This document shows positions 1 to 7,254 of a DNA stretch of 64,000 nucleotides, one piece after another. The position numbers and the translations under genes are program-made. This DNA is from a virus: positions 1-64,000 of the IMG/VR virus record IMGVR_UViG_3300042922_000725; one strand, given 5' to 3'. Numbering within the stretch: position 1 is the first letter of the stretch; every line of letters starts with the position of its first letter. Below the pieces are notes generated by a model. It did not search any database and had not been told where the DNA came from. It saw only the letters and a list, made by a program, of their open reading frames with translations.

Positions 1-347
1 TAATTCGAGGTAAAAAATACACATATCTAGATGACAATGGAAACCCTAAAAGAAATCAAGAAGTAAATAAATATTATATTCCTTTACTAGATAGGATTGA
101 ATATGTGTATTATCACGTTTTTAACATTTTAGATTCAGAGAATAATATATCTAGGCAAGAAAATATAAAAGAAATTAAGAAAAAAGGGTTTGAAAAAATA
201 GTAACAAGTGAACGTCAATATATATTAATTGCAAAAGATTTTATAAATTATAAATATAAAACCTTAATGAATGAATATGAAAAATTATTAATTGATAAAG
301 ATATAGAACAATATAAAAAGATAAATAAATACATAAGTAAATATTGA
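1..347 (+). CDS. C-terminal part of an unidentified protein (start outside window)
   Basis: The frame is open from base 3 to the TGA at 345-347, so this is the last ~114 codons of a gene that begins before the window. A GTG at 105 could serve as a start, but no ribosome binding site precedes it and the protein sequence runs smoothly through it, so I treat the gene as 5'-truncated. The product is lysine-, tyrosine- and isoleucine-rich, with charged helices at the C-terminus (residues like EYEKLLIDKDIEQYKK). I do not recognise the family. A copy of the recurrent TATTGATAAA motif overlaps the stop codon (342-351). Confidence 0.7.
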   Translation, partial: IRGKKYTYLDDNGNPKRNQEVNKYYIPLLDRIEYVYYHVFNILDSENNISRQENIKEIKKKGFEKIVTSERQYILIAKDFINYKYKTLMNEYEKLLIDKDIEQYKKINKYISKY

Positions 348-694
348 TAAAGCGTTTTTTAAAAAGATGTGGCACCGCCACAGCTAAAAATTTTAGAATT
401 AATGTATTTAATATATTTTAGAATTTATTTATATATAATATAGAATTAATATATATACACGGTAAAAAATCATTAAAACCACCGACCGGCGTCCGTCCTG
501 TTTTTATAGCTATATTTAAACAGGTTTACCTACCTGATACATATAAGGCTATTAAACTCAATAAGCGAAAGTCTTATAAATTTGATAACAGAGCCATTTA
601 ATCAGGGTGGTAAAATTCAATGAATTTTTAACAAAATAGTAATATGTGAAAATAATTAAAATAATTTATATTTAAAAAGTGAGGAATTGATATT
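348..694. other. Structured, gene-free intergenic region with ncRNA-like folding
   Basis: No plausible gene lies here. A small hairpin (GTGGC, loop ACC, GCCAC) starts at about 369. Bases 478-611 could form a closed multi-branch RNA: outer stem ACCACC (478-483) with GGTGGT (606-611), hairpin CCTGTTT (497-503) with AAACAGG (518-524), and a domain closed by GGCT (547-550) and AGCC (592-595) holding ATAAG/CTTAT (561-565/573-577). The GC content is higher than the surroundings. It sits just before a homing endonuclease gene, so an intron remnant or a regulatory leader is possible. I could not match it to a known family. Confidence 0.4.
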
Positions 695-1459
695 ATGATA
701 GGAATATATAAAATAGTAAATAAAATAAATAATAAAGTTTACATAGGTGAAAGTGTAGATATTGATGAAAGGTGGATATCTCATAAAGAAGATTTAAGAA
801 ATAACGAACATCATTCTTGTAAGTTACAGGCTGATTATAATTTATATGGTGAAGATAATTTTAAATACGAAATTATAGAAACATTAGCTTATGATATAGA
901 TTCATATAAGGGCGTCCATTATTTAGTTTATAGAGAAGATTATTATATCAGAAAATATGACAGCTTTAATAACGGATATAATTGTGAATATACGTTAGAT
1001 GAAGTAATGAATAAAAGAAAGCCAGGAATTAGTAATATTAAGCTGGACGTACAAATATTAAAGGCAATAATATCACAGGGAGAAAATTATTGTTTATATA
1101 AAAAGGGGCATCCCAAATATAAAAAAGAAGTTGTTAATAATTATGACAAATACATAAAGGTTTTAGATTTATTTGAGAAATATATTAATGATTTTGAGGC
1201 TGAGAATTTTATAACAACTATTTTTATTGAATTTAAGCACTTTAATTATTCTAAAGCCAACTCTACATTGAGAAATCTAGGTATTGCTGATAAAAATAAT
1301 ATTATAATTATTGATGATATTGGACTCTATAATAAAGATTCTAAGATAGTGGCAAATAAGCAAGGATTAAATTACTTATTAAATCAACTTAGAAAATATG
1401 ATTTTCAAAACATATTAAGTAAAGAAGCTCAATCAACAAATATAGAAAATATTCAATAA
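695..1459 (+). CDS. GIY-YIG homing endonuclease
   Basis: The N-terminus carries the GIY-YIG nuclease fold: GIYKI at residues 3-7, VYIG at 15-18, the conserved arginine at about 26 (DERW), and the later REDYYI/NNGYN region typical of the phage SegA/I-TevI superfamily. The C-terminal ~140 residues have no obvious DNA-binding motif and probably determine target recognition. The start is supported by GTGAGG at 679-684. Free-standing genes of this class cut sequences lacking them and spread by repair. The gene is bounded by a structured leader upstream and a bidirectional terminator downstream, which isolates it from tubZ. The family is clear; the target is unknown. Confidence 0.88.
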   Translation: MIGIYKIVNKINNKVYIGESVDIDERWISHKEDLRNNEHHSCKLQADYNLYGEDNFKYEIIETLAYDIDSYKGVHYLVYREDYYIRKYDSFNNGYNCEYTLDEVMNKRKPGISNIKLDVQILKAIISQGENYCLYKKGHPKYKKEVVNNYDKYIKVLDLFEKYINDFEAENFITTIFIEFKHFNYSKANSTLRNLGIADKNNIIIIDDIGLYNKDSKIVANKQGLNYLLNQLRKYDFQNILSKEAQSTNIENIQ

Positions 1460-1468
1460 AATGAAACA

Positions 1469-1493
1469 AAATAGGGGCATTTCTCCCCTATTT
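1469..1493. terminator. Bidirectional rho-independent terminator
   Basis: AAATAGGGG (1469-1477) pairs with CCCCTATTT (1485-1493) around a 7-base loop, with A-rich and T-rich flanks. It sits between the convergent GIY-YIG gene and tubZ, so it can end both transcripts. Confidence 0.85.
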
Positions 1494-1508
1494 CCTATTT
1501 CTGTACAA

Positions 1509-2603
1509 TTAATCATCCCAAAAATTATCATTAAATAAATTATTAAGGACATCCGCGGTAACGGTAGTGGATTCTATTATTTTTTCTTTTGTTCTTGAGA
1601 TAGCTTGTTCTTCTCTTTCATCTCTTGAATCATTAACTTTAATAAATAAATCTTCTTCAATGCGTTTTTTAGAGTTACCTTTTTCTAAATCAGTTAATGC
1701 CATTTGAATTATATCTATTCCATCTTTTGGTATAGATAAGCCACCTAATACAATTAGATTTTGATTGTCGCTGCTACCACAATATTCAGCTTTGTCAACT
1801 TCAAATTTACCTTTTAATTCATCTAAGTTATAATATTTTTCTTGAATTACCGCACCCATGTAATCACAATTATATGATTTTGGAATCATAAACACACTGT
1901 TTTTAATAGAGTCATCAATAGAGTCTTGTAGTTCAGAGAATTTTGAATTTAAAGGCATTATAAAACTATATCCTTTTGCTGTGTTTATTCGAGTGCTATC
2001 ATTTTGGTCAATAGTTCCACTTTTATCGAAGTTGTTTAAGCTAAAAGCTAAATTTAACGCTTTAGTTGCTTCTTTATTTATATCATCCAAACTTCTTCTT
2101 TTATTATTGTCTATTAGATATATAGTATCTACTAAATTTTTATTTTTTAAATCTATTAAGTCGTTCCAAAATCCAATTGCATTTTTTAACGCGTTTTCAT
2201 TTTCTGATAAGCTAGGCATTGCAACAACTATACTAATGCTTTTATCAGGAACTGCCTTTTTTAAAGCTCTAATAATTAATATTGAAGACCCACTTCCTGT
2301 ACCTCCACTGGAACTAGTAAAAATAGCAATATTTTTTTGCAAACTGTATTTAATAATTTTATCTATTAAAATTTGAACTCTTTTTTTGACTAGATTTTTA
2401 GCATACTCTCTATCTCCTCCGCTACCATCTTCGCCGGGGAATAAAAAGTGGTCTGCTAGTTCAAAGTTTTTTAATTTATTCATATCGCCCATAGAGCTGT
2501 TAACCATAAGAGAAATATAACGCTTATCCAGTTCTATCATTTCATTTACGAGTACATTACCTGTTTTTCCTACCCCTAATAAAAGCAAATTATTTTTATT
2601 CAT
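1509..2603 (-). CDS. tubZ: TubZ, tubulin/FtsZ-like GTPase of a type III partition system
   Basis: TubZ polymerises with GTP into filaments that move TubR-centromere complexes and so segregate low-copy plasmids. The glycine-rich tubulin signature is present (GGTGSGSS, residues 100-107), preceded by GVGKTGN near residues 10-16 in the nucleotide-binding N-terminus and by PGEDGSGGDREYA in the T3 region. At 364 residues it is the usual TubZ length. The C-terminus is acidic and aromatic (NDNFWDD), a flexible tail like that of other TubZ proteins. It lies 11 bases downstream of tubR and is preceded by AGGAGTGA, so the two form an operon. The order tubR-tubZ next to a repeat-rich gap and tubY matches that described for C. 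botulinum phage c-st. Identification rests on the G-box and the context. Confidence 0.93.
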   Translation of the reverse strand: MNKNNLLLLGVGKTGNVLVNEMIELDKRYISLMVNSSMGDMNKLKNFELADHFLFPGEDGSGGDREYAKNLVKKRVQILIDKIIKYSLQKNIAIFTSSSGGTGSGSSILIIRALKKAVPDKSISIVVAMPSLSENENALKNAIGFWNDLIDLKNKNLVDTIYLIDNNKRRSLDDINKEATKALNLAFSLNNFDKSGTIDQNDSTRINTAKGYSFIMPLNSKFSELQDSIDDSIKNSVFMIPKSYNCDYMGAVIQEKYYNLDELKGKFEVDKAEYCGSSDNQNLIVLGGLSIPKDGIDIIQMALTDLEKGNSKKRIEEDLFIKVNDSRDEREEQAISRTKEKIIESTTVTADVLNNLFNDNFWDD

Positions 2604-2614
2604 TTAAATCACTC

Positions 2615-2887
2615 CTACAATGTAATATTTTTTCTTAAATCAACTAATTCTTTAAGTCCAACTTCTGTAATACAATATGTTTTCGCTTTAATTTTCTTTA
2701 CGCCTTCAGTAATATAATTTAATTCGAGTAAAACTTTTAATGTGTTTCTAATTTTAACATCCGAAAATCCTGTTTTTTCAACTAATTGTTTTAATGTACT
2801 TCCCCTTCCTTTAGCTAATCCCCTATTTTTTTCTTTATCAACTATGCTTTCAAGTATTTTATAGTCATTACTATTTAATTTTTGCAT
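2615..2887 (-). CDS. tubR: TubR, winged-helix centromere-binding adaptor and autorepressor
   Basis: A small winged-helix protein with the layout expected for TubR: helices through LKQLVEKTGF and a recognition helix SDVKIRNTLKVL, then a beta wing (residues KIKAKTYCITEVG). I prefer the ATG at 2887 (90 residues) over the longer frame from 2935. A strong GGCGGTGA lies 8 bases before 2887, whereas 2935 has no ribosome binding site and falls inside the -10 box of the promoter at 2934-2962. TubR binds tubS repeats and represses its own operon, which fits a promoter directly against the centromere region. Confidence 0.8.
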   Translation of the reverse strand: MQKLNSNDYKILESIVDKEKNRGLAKGRGSTLKQLVEKTGFSDVKIRNTLKVLLELNYITEGVKKIKAKTYCITEVGLKELVDLRKNITL

Positions 2888-2933
2888 CTGTTGTATCACC
2901 GCCTTATTGTATAAATTTACTAATTGTAATTTC

Positions 2934-2962
2934 ATTATAACAAACTAGTAATATAATGACAA
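2934..2962 (-). promoter_or_regulatory. Sigma-A promoter of tubR-tubZ
   Basis: Read on the minus strand, TTGTCA (2962-2957) is followed after 17 bases by TATAAT (2939-2934). Transcription would start near 2927, leaving a leader of about 40 bases before the tubR ATG at 2887. Confidence 0.72.
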
Positions 2963-3330
2963 GCTATATATAATAAAAGCTTTAACTTATATTTTTATAA
3001 TATAATCATAATTGTAATAATGTTACAACAAAATCAAATGTTTCTCTAAATTATTTTTGCATTTAGTTTATACTATGTTTTACTTTTCTTCTTGTTTTAT
3101 TGTTATTATGTTACTATTATATTTAATTATGTTTACTGTTTTGTTGTACTTTTATATAGCTTATATTCTGATTATATTTATTATATGTTGCATAAATCTT
3201 TGTATTTTAAGATATATTAAAGCAAATCTAATTTAAACTAATACTATATTGCATTAAAGCAAAGTCAAAGCTACACATACATAATGCAAACCATATCTAT
3301 ATTTTTACTTTATTGCATTAAATTAATATA
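2963..3330. repeat. tubS: Candidate centromere (tubS) between tubR and tubY
   Basis: This gene-free, extremely AT-rich gap holds at least five copies of TTGCATW: 3057-3063, 3188-3194, 3249-3255, 3313-3319, and 3283-3289 on the other strand. Two copies extend to ATTGCATTAAA. There are also repeated GTTTAC/TTTAGTTT blocks. Its position between divergently oriented tubR and tubY is where tubS lies in phage c-st. Which repeat TubR binds cannot be settled by eye. Confidence 0.6.
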
Positions 3331-3358
3331 TTTACTTTTAGTTTAAATATGTTATAAT
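3331..3358 (+). promoter_or_regulatory. Sigma-A promoter of tubY
   Basis: TTTACT (3331-3336) and TATAAT (3353-3358) are 16 bases apart, 38 bases before the chosen tubY start. The promoter sits at the edge of the putative centromere, so TubR or TubY binding could control it. Confidence 0.65.
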
Positions 3359-3395
3359 TTGGATATACTTTAATTTAAAAAAGGAGATGTATTGT

Positions 3396-4199
3396 ATGAG
3401 CAATGATTTTCAAGATGTTGATTTTGAAAACATAGAAACTTCTCAAAATTCAATAAGGGGGAAGGCATTATATTATTCAACTTCACAGGTTGCATCAATT
3501 TTGGATACTAGTGACAGTAAAATAAGGTATTATACTAGTGTATTTGAAGATATTTTGCACATAGAAATTTCAAATAAACAGCGAAGGTACGTGAACGAAG
3601 ACATTGAGAAGCTTAAGTTTATAATAGAACTTAAAAATCAAGGAATGACCATAAAACAAATTCAAGAATATTGCATGGAAGTAGATTTTGACATGAATAA
3701 TGGGATTCAAATTAAAGAAAGCAATCCTTTGAGCATTCAAACTTTAGCACAGGCACTTATGGAAGAACAAAGCAAGCAGTTAGATGAATTTAAGACAGAT
3801 GTAATAAGTTTAATTTCTAATCAAATAAATATTCAAAATAATAACTTAAAAGACGAACTAGTTGAAAAGGTTTCTTTAACTGTAGATAGTGTTGTTGAAG
3901 AAAAGCTAAACAACACTATTAATCAAATCGAATCAAATCAGTCTGAATTAAAAAATCATATCACCGAAGCGATATCTGACACATTAAATAAAACTTTAAA
4001 TGAAAAGCTTTCAGAAGTGGCTACTACAATTACTTCAGAAATTAAATCTCAAATTGATGAAAGAGAATTGGAATACCAGAGAAAAGATTTAAATCAAATT
4101 GACCAGCTAAGAAATGGAATGGAAACAATGAAGAAGAAAATGGAAGAACAAGAAAAAGAAAATTCCAAAGGATTCTTTGAAAAGTTGTTCAAAAGATAA
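3396..4199 (+). CDS. tubY: TubY, MerR-like HTH/coiled-coil regulator of TubZ
   Basis: The N-terminal ~95 residues are a MerR-type helix-turn-helix: YYSTSQVASIL, SDSKIRYYT, the RRYVNEDIEKLKFIIELK hinge, then GMTIKQIQEY. The rest is a long coiled coil (about residues 120-255) ending in a basic amphipathic stretch (GFFEKLFKR). This architecture matches TubY of phage c-st, which modulates TubZ filaments. The ATG at 3396 is chosen because AAGGAG (3381-3386) lies 9 bases upstream; the in-frame ATG at 3387 touches that site. The C-terminal amphipathic tail could contact membrane or TubZ, which is inference. Confidence 0.85.
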   Translation: MSNDFQDVDFENIETSQNSIRGKALYYSTSQVASILDTSDSKIRYYTSVFEDILHIEISNKQRRYVNEDIEKLKFIIELKNQGMTIKQIQEYCMEVDFDMNNGIQIKESNPLSIQTLAQALMEEQSKQLDEFKTDVISLISNQINIQNNNLKDELVEKVSLTVDSVVEEKLNNTINQIESNQSELKNHITEAISDTLNKTLNEKLSEVATTITSEIKSQIDERELEYQRKDLNQIDQLRNGMETMKKKMEEQEKENSKGFFEKLFKR

Positions 4200-4435
4200 T
4201 CTTGGAAAATAATAAAGTAAACACCCCTGTAATTTAGCTCAGGTTAAACGAAACGGTGCAAAAAGGTGCTACAGGTATACCTAATATTTCAAACTCTTAT
4301 ACAGGCTTTAAATGAGATATATTAAGAATTAAAAAGTCCAACTTATAATCTATGCTATTTGCAAATGAAATATTTGTAGATGGCTTTATTTTTACATGAC
4401 ATTAAAACAATATGTTTTACAAAATAAAATCTTAG

Positions 4436-4444
4436 TTATCCACA
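4436..4444 (+). promoter_or_regulatory. DnaA box
   Basis: TTATCCACA is a perfect match to the bacterial DnaA box. It lies between tubY and the rep gene, beside iterons and an AT-rich phased repeat, as expected for a Rep_3 plasmid origin that recruits host DnaA. Confidence 0.75.
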
Positions 4445-4449
4445 ACCAC

Positions 4450-4667
4450 AACAAAAACATGAGTTTATTTTTGTGTAGTTGTTTAGAATAGTTTAAATAA
4501 GTTTAAAAGAGTTTATAATAGTTTCTTTTTTACGAACCAATTGAAATCACTATTATAGAAGGGAACATACACAACAAAAACCTACCCATCCATAACAAAA
4601 ACCTACTTTACAACAACAAAAACATATGTTAGTATAACATTAACATGAGTAAAACCAACAAAAACAT
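4450..4667 (+). repeat. Rep iterons (AACAAAAACMT) of the replication origin
   Basis: Five direct copies of AACAAAAAC followed by AT or CTAC occur at 4450-4460, 4573-4585, 4594-4606, 4615-4625 and 4657-4667, directly upstream of the rep gene. A degenerate copy (AACATAAACCTAC) lies inside rep at 5607-5619. Two more in opposite orientation flank its 3' side (5921, 5985). Rep_3 initiators bind such iterons both to start replication and to repress their own gene. Nothing else coding is seen in 4200-4700. Confidence 0.75.
4481..4530 (+). repeat. Five helically phased decamers, likely DNA-unwinding element
   Basis: GTTTAGAATA, GTTTAAATAA, GTTTAAAAGA, GTTTATAATA and GTTTCTTTTT follow one another with an exact 10-base period. 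They lie between the DnaA box and the main iteron group. Phased AT-rich repeats are typical of origin melting regions, but a second protein-binding array (TubR or TubY) is possible. Confidence 0.6.
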
Positions 4668-4700
4668 GAAAGTTGTCAGAATATTGTGGAGGATAAAAAT

Positions 4701-5876
4701 ATGGTCAGTAAAAAACCATCAATTGTAAAAAAACAGATTATAAAGTCAAACAATCTAATAGAAGGTAGTTATAAGCTTACAATGTCTGAGAATAGGTTGA
4801 TTGACTTAGCGTTGACAAATCTTGAAGTGGCAATGCTTGATAAGAATTTATCTGCTGAAGAAGTAAAAACACTTATAAAACAAAAGGAATTTGATGAGAT
4901 AGAAATAAATGTAATAGACTATAAAAAAGAATATGGTATAAAAAATAATACCATATATGAAGATTTAGCTCAGACCGCTAAAAGACTATACGACAGAAGT
5001 TTAATTTATTTTGAAAATGATGATTTGGTAATGAAAAGATGGGTAATAACTTGTAAATACAAAGAAGATAGTTGTGCCGTAGCAATACAGTTTCATCCAG
5101 ACTTAATACCTGATTTGATGATATTTAAAAGTTGCTATACTAGATTTGACTTTGATGTAAAAAAGTATATAAGAAGTTATTATACATGCAGAATATATGA
5201 GCTATTAAAACAATATGAAGCCATTGGTCGGAGGTTATTTGAAATTGACCAAATCAGGTTTTTGTTGGGTATAGAAGATGGAGAATATCCCGAATATTCA
5301 AATTTTAAACAACGTATTTTAAAACCAGCAGTAGAGCAGATTAATAAGGTTACTGATTTGTATTGTGAATTTGAAGAAATAAAAAAGAAAAAGAAAGTTG
5401 AAAAAATAAGATTTAAATTTGTAAAACAAAGTGTAAATTATCAAATAAAAGAGCAATTGAGTTTTCTTGACAATGAGGTAGCAATAACTTCCGAACACAA
5501 CGAATACAACATTGTAAAGGAATTTAGAGAATTATTGGGGATTACAATAAGTCCTATGCAAATAGATAAAATTATCAGATTAGCAGCTAGTGCAATTAAG
5601 AAACACAACATAAACCTACCTATAAAAGAGTACATTAAACAAAAAAAGATTGTTGTAGATGAATATTCCAAAAAAACAACTATTAAATCTTATTTAGGTG
5701 CAATTATTAGAGCTATTCAAGAAAACTGGACTTTAATATTGAAGCAGGATAGGTTCAATGATTATGAACAGAGAGAATACGACTTTGATAAGTTAGAAAA
5801 AGGATTACTTGGATGGGATAATGCAGATGAAAACAATGAATTTGAGGGGACTCCTTTTAAAGAAATATATAATTAA
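4701..5876 (+). CDS. rep: Rep_3-family plasmid replication initiator
   Basis: The protein begins with the Rep_3 hallmark (VKKQIIKSNNLIEGSYKLT, then SENRLIDLAL) and continues with two winged-helix units: about residues 15-150, and 150-240 with RSYYTCRIYELLKQYEAIGRR and the FKQRILKPAVEQIN motif. A C-terminal extension of ~130 residues follows. GGAGG (4688-4692) 8 bases before the ATG at 4701 decides the start; an in-frame GTG at 4686 is part of that site. Iterons and a DnaA box upstream indicate that this protein opens the origin and keeps the element as a low-copy plasmid alongside TubZRS. Confidence 0.9.
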   Translation: MVSKKPSIVKKQIIKSNNLIEGSYKLTMSENRLIDLALTNLEVAMLDKNLSAEEVKTLIKQKEFDEIEINVIDYKKEYGIKNNTIYEDLAQTAKRLYDRSLIYFENDDLVMKRWVITCKYKEDSCAVAIQFHPDLIPDLMIFKSCYTRFDFDVKKYIRSYYTCRIYELLKQYEAIGRRLFEIDQIRFLLGIEDGEYPEYSNFKQRILKPAVEQINKVTDLYCEFEEIKKKKKVEKIRFKFVKQSVNYQIKEQLSFLDNEVAITSEHNEYNIVKEFRELLGITISPMQIDKIIRLAASAIKKHNINLPIKEYIKQKKIVVDEYSKKTTIKSYLGAIIRAIQENWTLILKQDRFNDYEQREYDFDKLEKGLLGWDNADENNEFEGTPFKEIYN

Positions 5877-5920
5877 CCCAACAAAATAATGATTATTTTA
5901 TAAAGGAACATTACTATCAT

Positions 5921-5985
5921 AACAAAAACAGGAGTTTAAACGGCAAATAAGGTATGAATAATTATATATAATTCCTGTTTTTGTT
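5921..5985. terminator. Inverted iteron pair / terminator downstream of rep
   Basis: AACAAAAACAGGA (5921-5933) and TCCTGTTTTTGTT (5973-5985) are perfect 13-base inverted copies of the origin iteron. Together they could form a terminator stem after rep and also give Rep two opposed binding sites, a layout that in iteron plasmids supports handcuffing control. Both readings are inference. Confidence 0.5.
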
Positions 5986-6024
5986 GGGTTTAAAAAATTA
6001 TACATAAATATATTTAAAAAACTT

Positions 6025-6065
6025 ATCAATTAAATATTGACAAAGTTAAATGCGGATAGTATACT
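6025..6065 (+). promoter_or_regulatory. Recurrent motif copy with sigma-A-like promoter
   Basis: ATCAATTAAATATTGACAAA (6025-6044) is a full copy of the phage-wide motif. Its TTGACA (6037-6042) is followed after 17 bases by TATACT (6060-6065), so this copy could also act as a host promoter. Confidence 0.55.
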
Positions 6066-6110
6066 AAGATTAGGAGGTGGGAAACAGAGTTTTAAAACAT
6101 AAGAATGCTC

Positions 6111-6127
6111 AATTGAATATAAACAAA
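6111..6127 (+). promoter_or_regulatory. Recurrent motif copy
   Basis: CAATTGAATATAAACAAA matches the consensus; it lies about 50 bases before the gene at 6179. Confidence 0.45.
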
Positions 6128-6178
6128 GTTACATATTTTAAAAATAGAGAATAAAATAATAAAAAGGAGATATTACAT

Positions 6179-6700
6179 ATGGATAAATACAAAGAAAAAT
6201 ATCAATTTAGATATGAAAGAGATATTGACGGCAAGATATATAACCGTGAAGATAATTATATATCCTGTTGTGCCGGTGGCAAAATCTATCGGTATAATGA
6301 AGATACATTAATATTCACATCACCAAAGAGAATTAGATTGGTTTTTAAAAATGAAGCTGGGGAAATAGATAGGGATTATACTCCACTAGTAATTTCAACA
6401 TGGGATACACCAATGGAAAGAGAAATAACATTTAAAGAAGAAAATCTAGAAAAACAAGAAGAATTGTTTAAGATACGAAAGAAAATAAAAAGAGAATTGA
6501 GTGAAGAAAAAGTGGAAAAATTAAAACTTCAATTAATAAAAGCTCAAGAAGTGAGAAAATTAAAAAAGGTAAACAATGTTGCTAATGTTTCTGAGAAAGT
6601 CAAAGAAATAACTATAGAAGATATAAAAGAATTCTATGAAGAATTATTGGAGAAAGAAGAAGATTCTAAATTAATAAATGATATTCTAGTAGAAGATTAG
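6179..6700 (+). CDS. Unknown protein, 173 residues
   Basis: The start follows AAAAGGAGATATTAC. The N-terminal half looks like a compact beta-rich domain with aromatic residues (KYQFRYERDI, TPLVISTWDTP). The C-terminal half is a highly charged helix (residues ~85-165, KKIKRELSEEKVEKLKLQL) likely to be a coiled coil. No family is recognised. It is the first gene of the cluster leading to the RNA polymerase at 7255 and has two copies of the recurrent intergenic motif in its leader, so it may be expressed with that system. Confidence 0.7.
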   Translation: MDKYKEKYQFRYERDIDGKIYNREDNYISCCAGGKIYRYNEDTLIFTSPKRIRLVFKNEAGEIDRDYTPLVISTWDTPMEREITFKEENLEKQEELFKIRKKIKRELSEEKVEKLKLQLIKAQEVRKLKKVNNVANVSEKVKEITIEDIKEFYEELLEKEEDSKLINDILVED

Positions 6701-6722
6701 TTATTACATATAAAAAGATACG

Positions 6723-6829
6723 GTAGAAATGCGTTTAAAAATTCATAGGAGCGATGGAGGGGTGTAAAAGGTATATTTATATTCCTAGAACTTTTAAACG
6801 ATTTTAGAGCTAAATTTATGCGTTTCTAC
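6723..6829 (+). ncRNA. Candidate structured RNA after the 6179 gene
   Basis: Nested complementary arms: GTAGAAATG (6723-6731) with CGTTTCTAC (6821-6829), CGTTTAAAA (6732-6740) with TTTTAAACG (6792-6800), and TAGGA (6746-6750) with TCCTA (6783-6787). This gives a long branched hairpin of about 107 bases. It is more GC-rich than its flanks and has no open frame. A stable 3' end, a processing site or a small RNA are possible roles. Confidence 0.45.
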
Positions 6830-6872
6830 AGGATGTATATTTTAAATAAAAAAATATAAAATTATTACATAA

Positions 6873-6892
6873 CAATTAAATATTAATAAAAC
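6873..6892 (+). promoter_or_regulatory. Recurrent motif copy
   Basis: CAATTAAATATTAATAAAAC, one of the closest copies to consensus, sits 44 bases before the small ORF at 6936. Confidence 0.5.
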
Positions 6893-6935
6893 AAATAATA
6901 AAAATAAATTACATATAAGAAAGAGAGGAATTATT

Positions 6936-6995
6936 ATGGAAAATTTAAATAATAGTTACATATTGACAATAATTACTGTGGAGGCTGAGAGATAA
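6936..6995 (+). CDS. Possible 19-residue leader peptide
   Basis: ATG at 6936 follows AGAGAGG at a normal distance and opens a 19-codon frame (MENLNNSYILTIITVEAER) that stops one base before the next gene's ATG. Its last codons contain the GGAGG-like site (6980-6985) that would serve the next gene. This suggests translational coupling: ribosomes terminating here reload at 6997. It may also be a fortuitous frame. Confidence 0.4.
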   Translation: MENLNNSYILTIITVEAER

Positions 6996-6996
6996 T

Positions 6997-7194
6997 ATGA
7001 AAAGACAATGCGATGAAAGCAGAATTTTAAGAAGGTTTAAGGAGATTTATGATTATGAAGGTAATAGAGCATTAAGAAAAAAAGAAAGTAATAAATTTAG
7101 AAAAGTTTATAATGTTAGTGATGAATGTCAATATAAGAGAAAATTAGATGATTTTATGGAAGACTGGGATGAATATGTAGGGGAGTATAGGTAG
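6997..7194 (+). CDS. Unknown small charged protein, 65 residues
   Basis: This short protein has many Arg, Lys, Glu and Asp residues and no hydrophobic segment. It starts with a basic region (MKRQCDESRILRRFKEIYDY) and ends acidic (FMEDWDEYVGEYR). GTGGAGGCTGAGAG upstream provides the ribosome binding site. It lies 60 bases upstream of the RNA polymerase gene on the same strand. I do not recognise it; a small nucleic-acid or polymerase partner is possible only by position. Confidence 0.6.
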   Translation: MKRQCDESRILRRFKEIYDYEGNRALRKKESNKFRKVYNVSDECQYKRKLDDFMEDWDEYVGEYR

Positions 7195-7254
7195 GGTAAG
7201 ATAGTTGATTTAAGTTGAATTACATATAAAAATTGATAATTACAGGAGGAGCCT

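Noticed and set aside
478-611. Group I intron
   Set aside because: No recognisable P3-P7-P8 core or interrupted exon; retained only as an unknown structured RNA.
1981-2376. Open frame on the + strand inside tubZ
   Set aside because: It is a shadow of tubZ, which has clear motifs and operon context.
4201-4340. Antisense RNA controlling rep
   Set aside because: Complementary segments (CCTGTA/TACAGG) exist but there is no clear promoter plus terminator pair.
6037-6065. Treating all recurrent motifs as ordinary sigma-A -35 boxes
   Set aside because: Only a few copies contain TTGACA; most read TATAAATAAA or TATTAATAAA with no -10 box at 17 bases.
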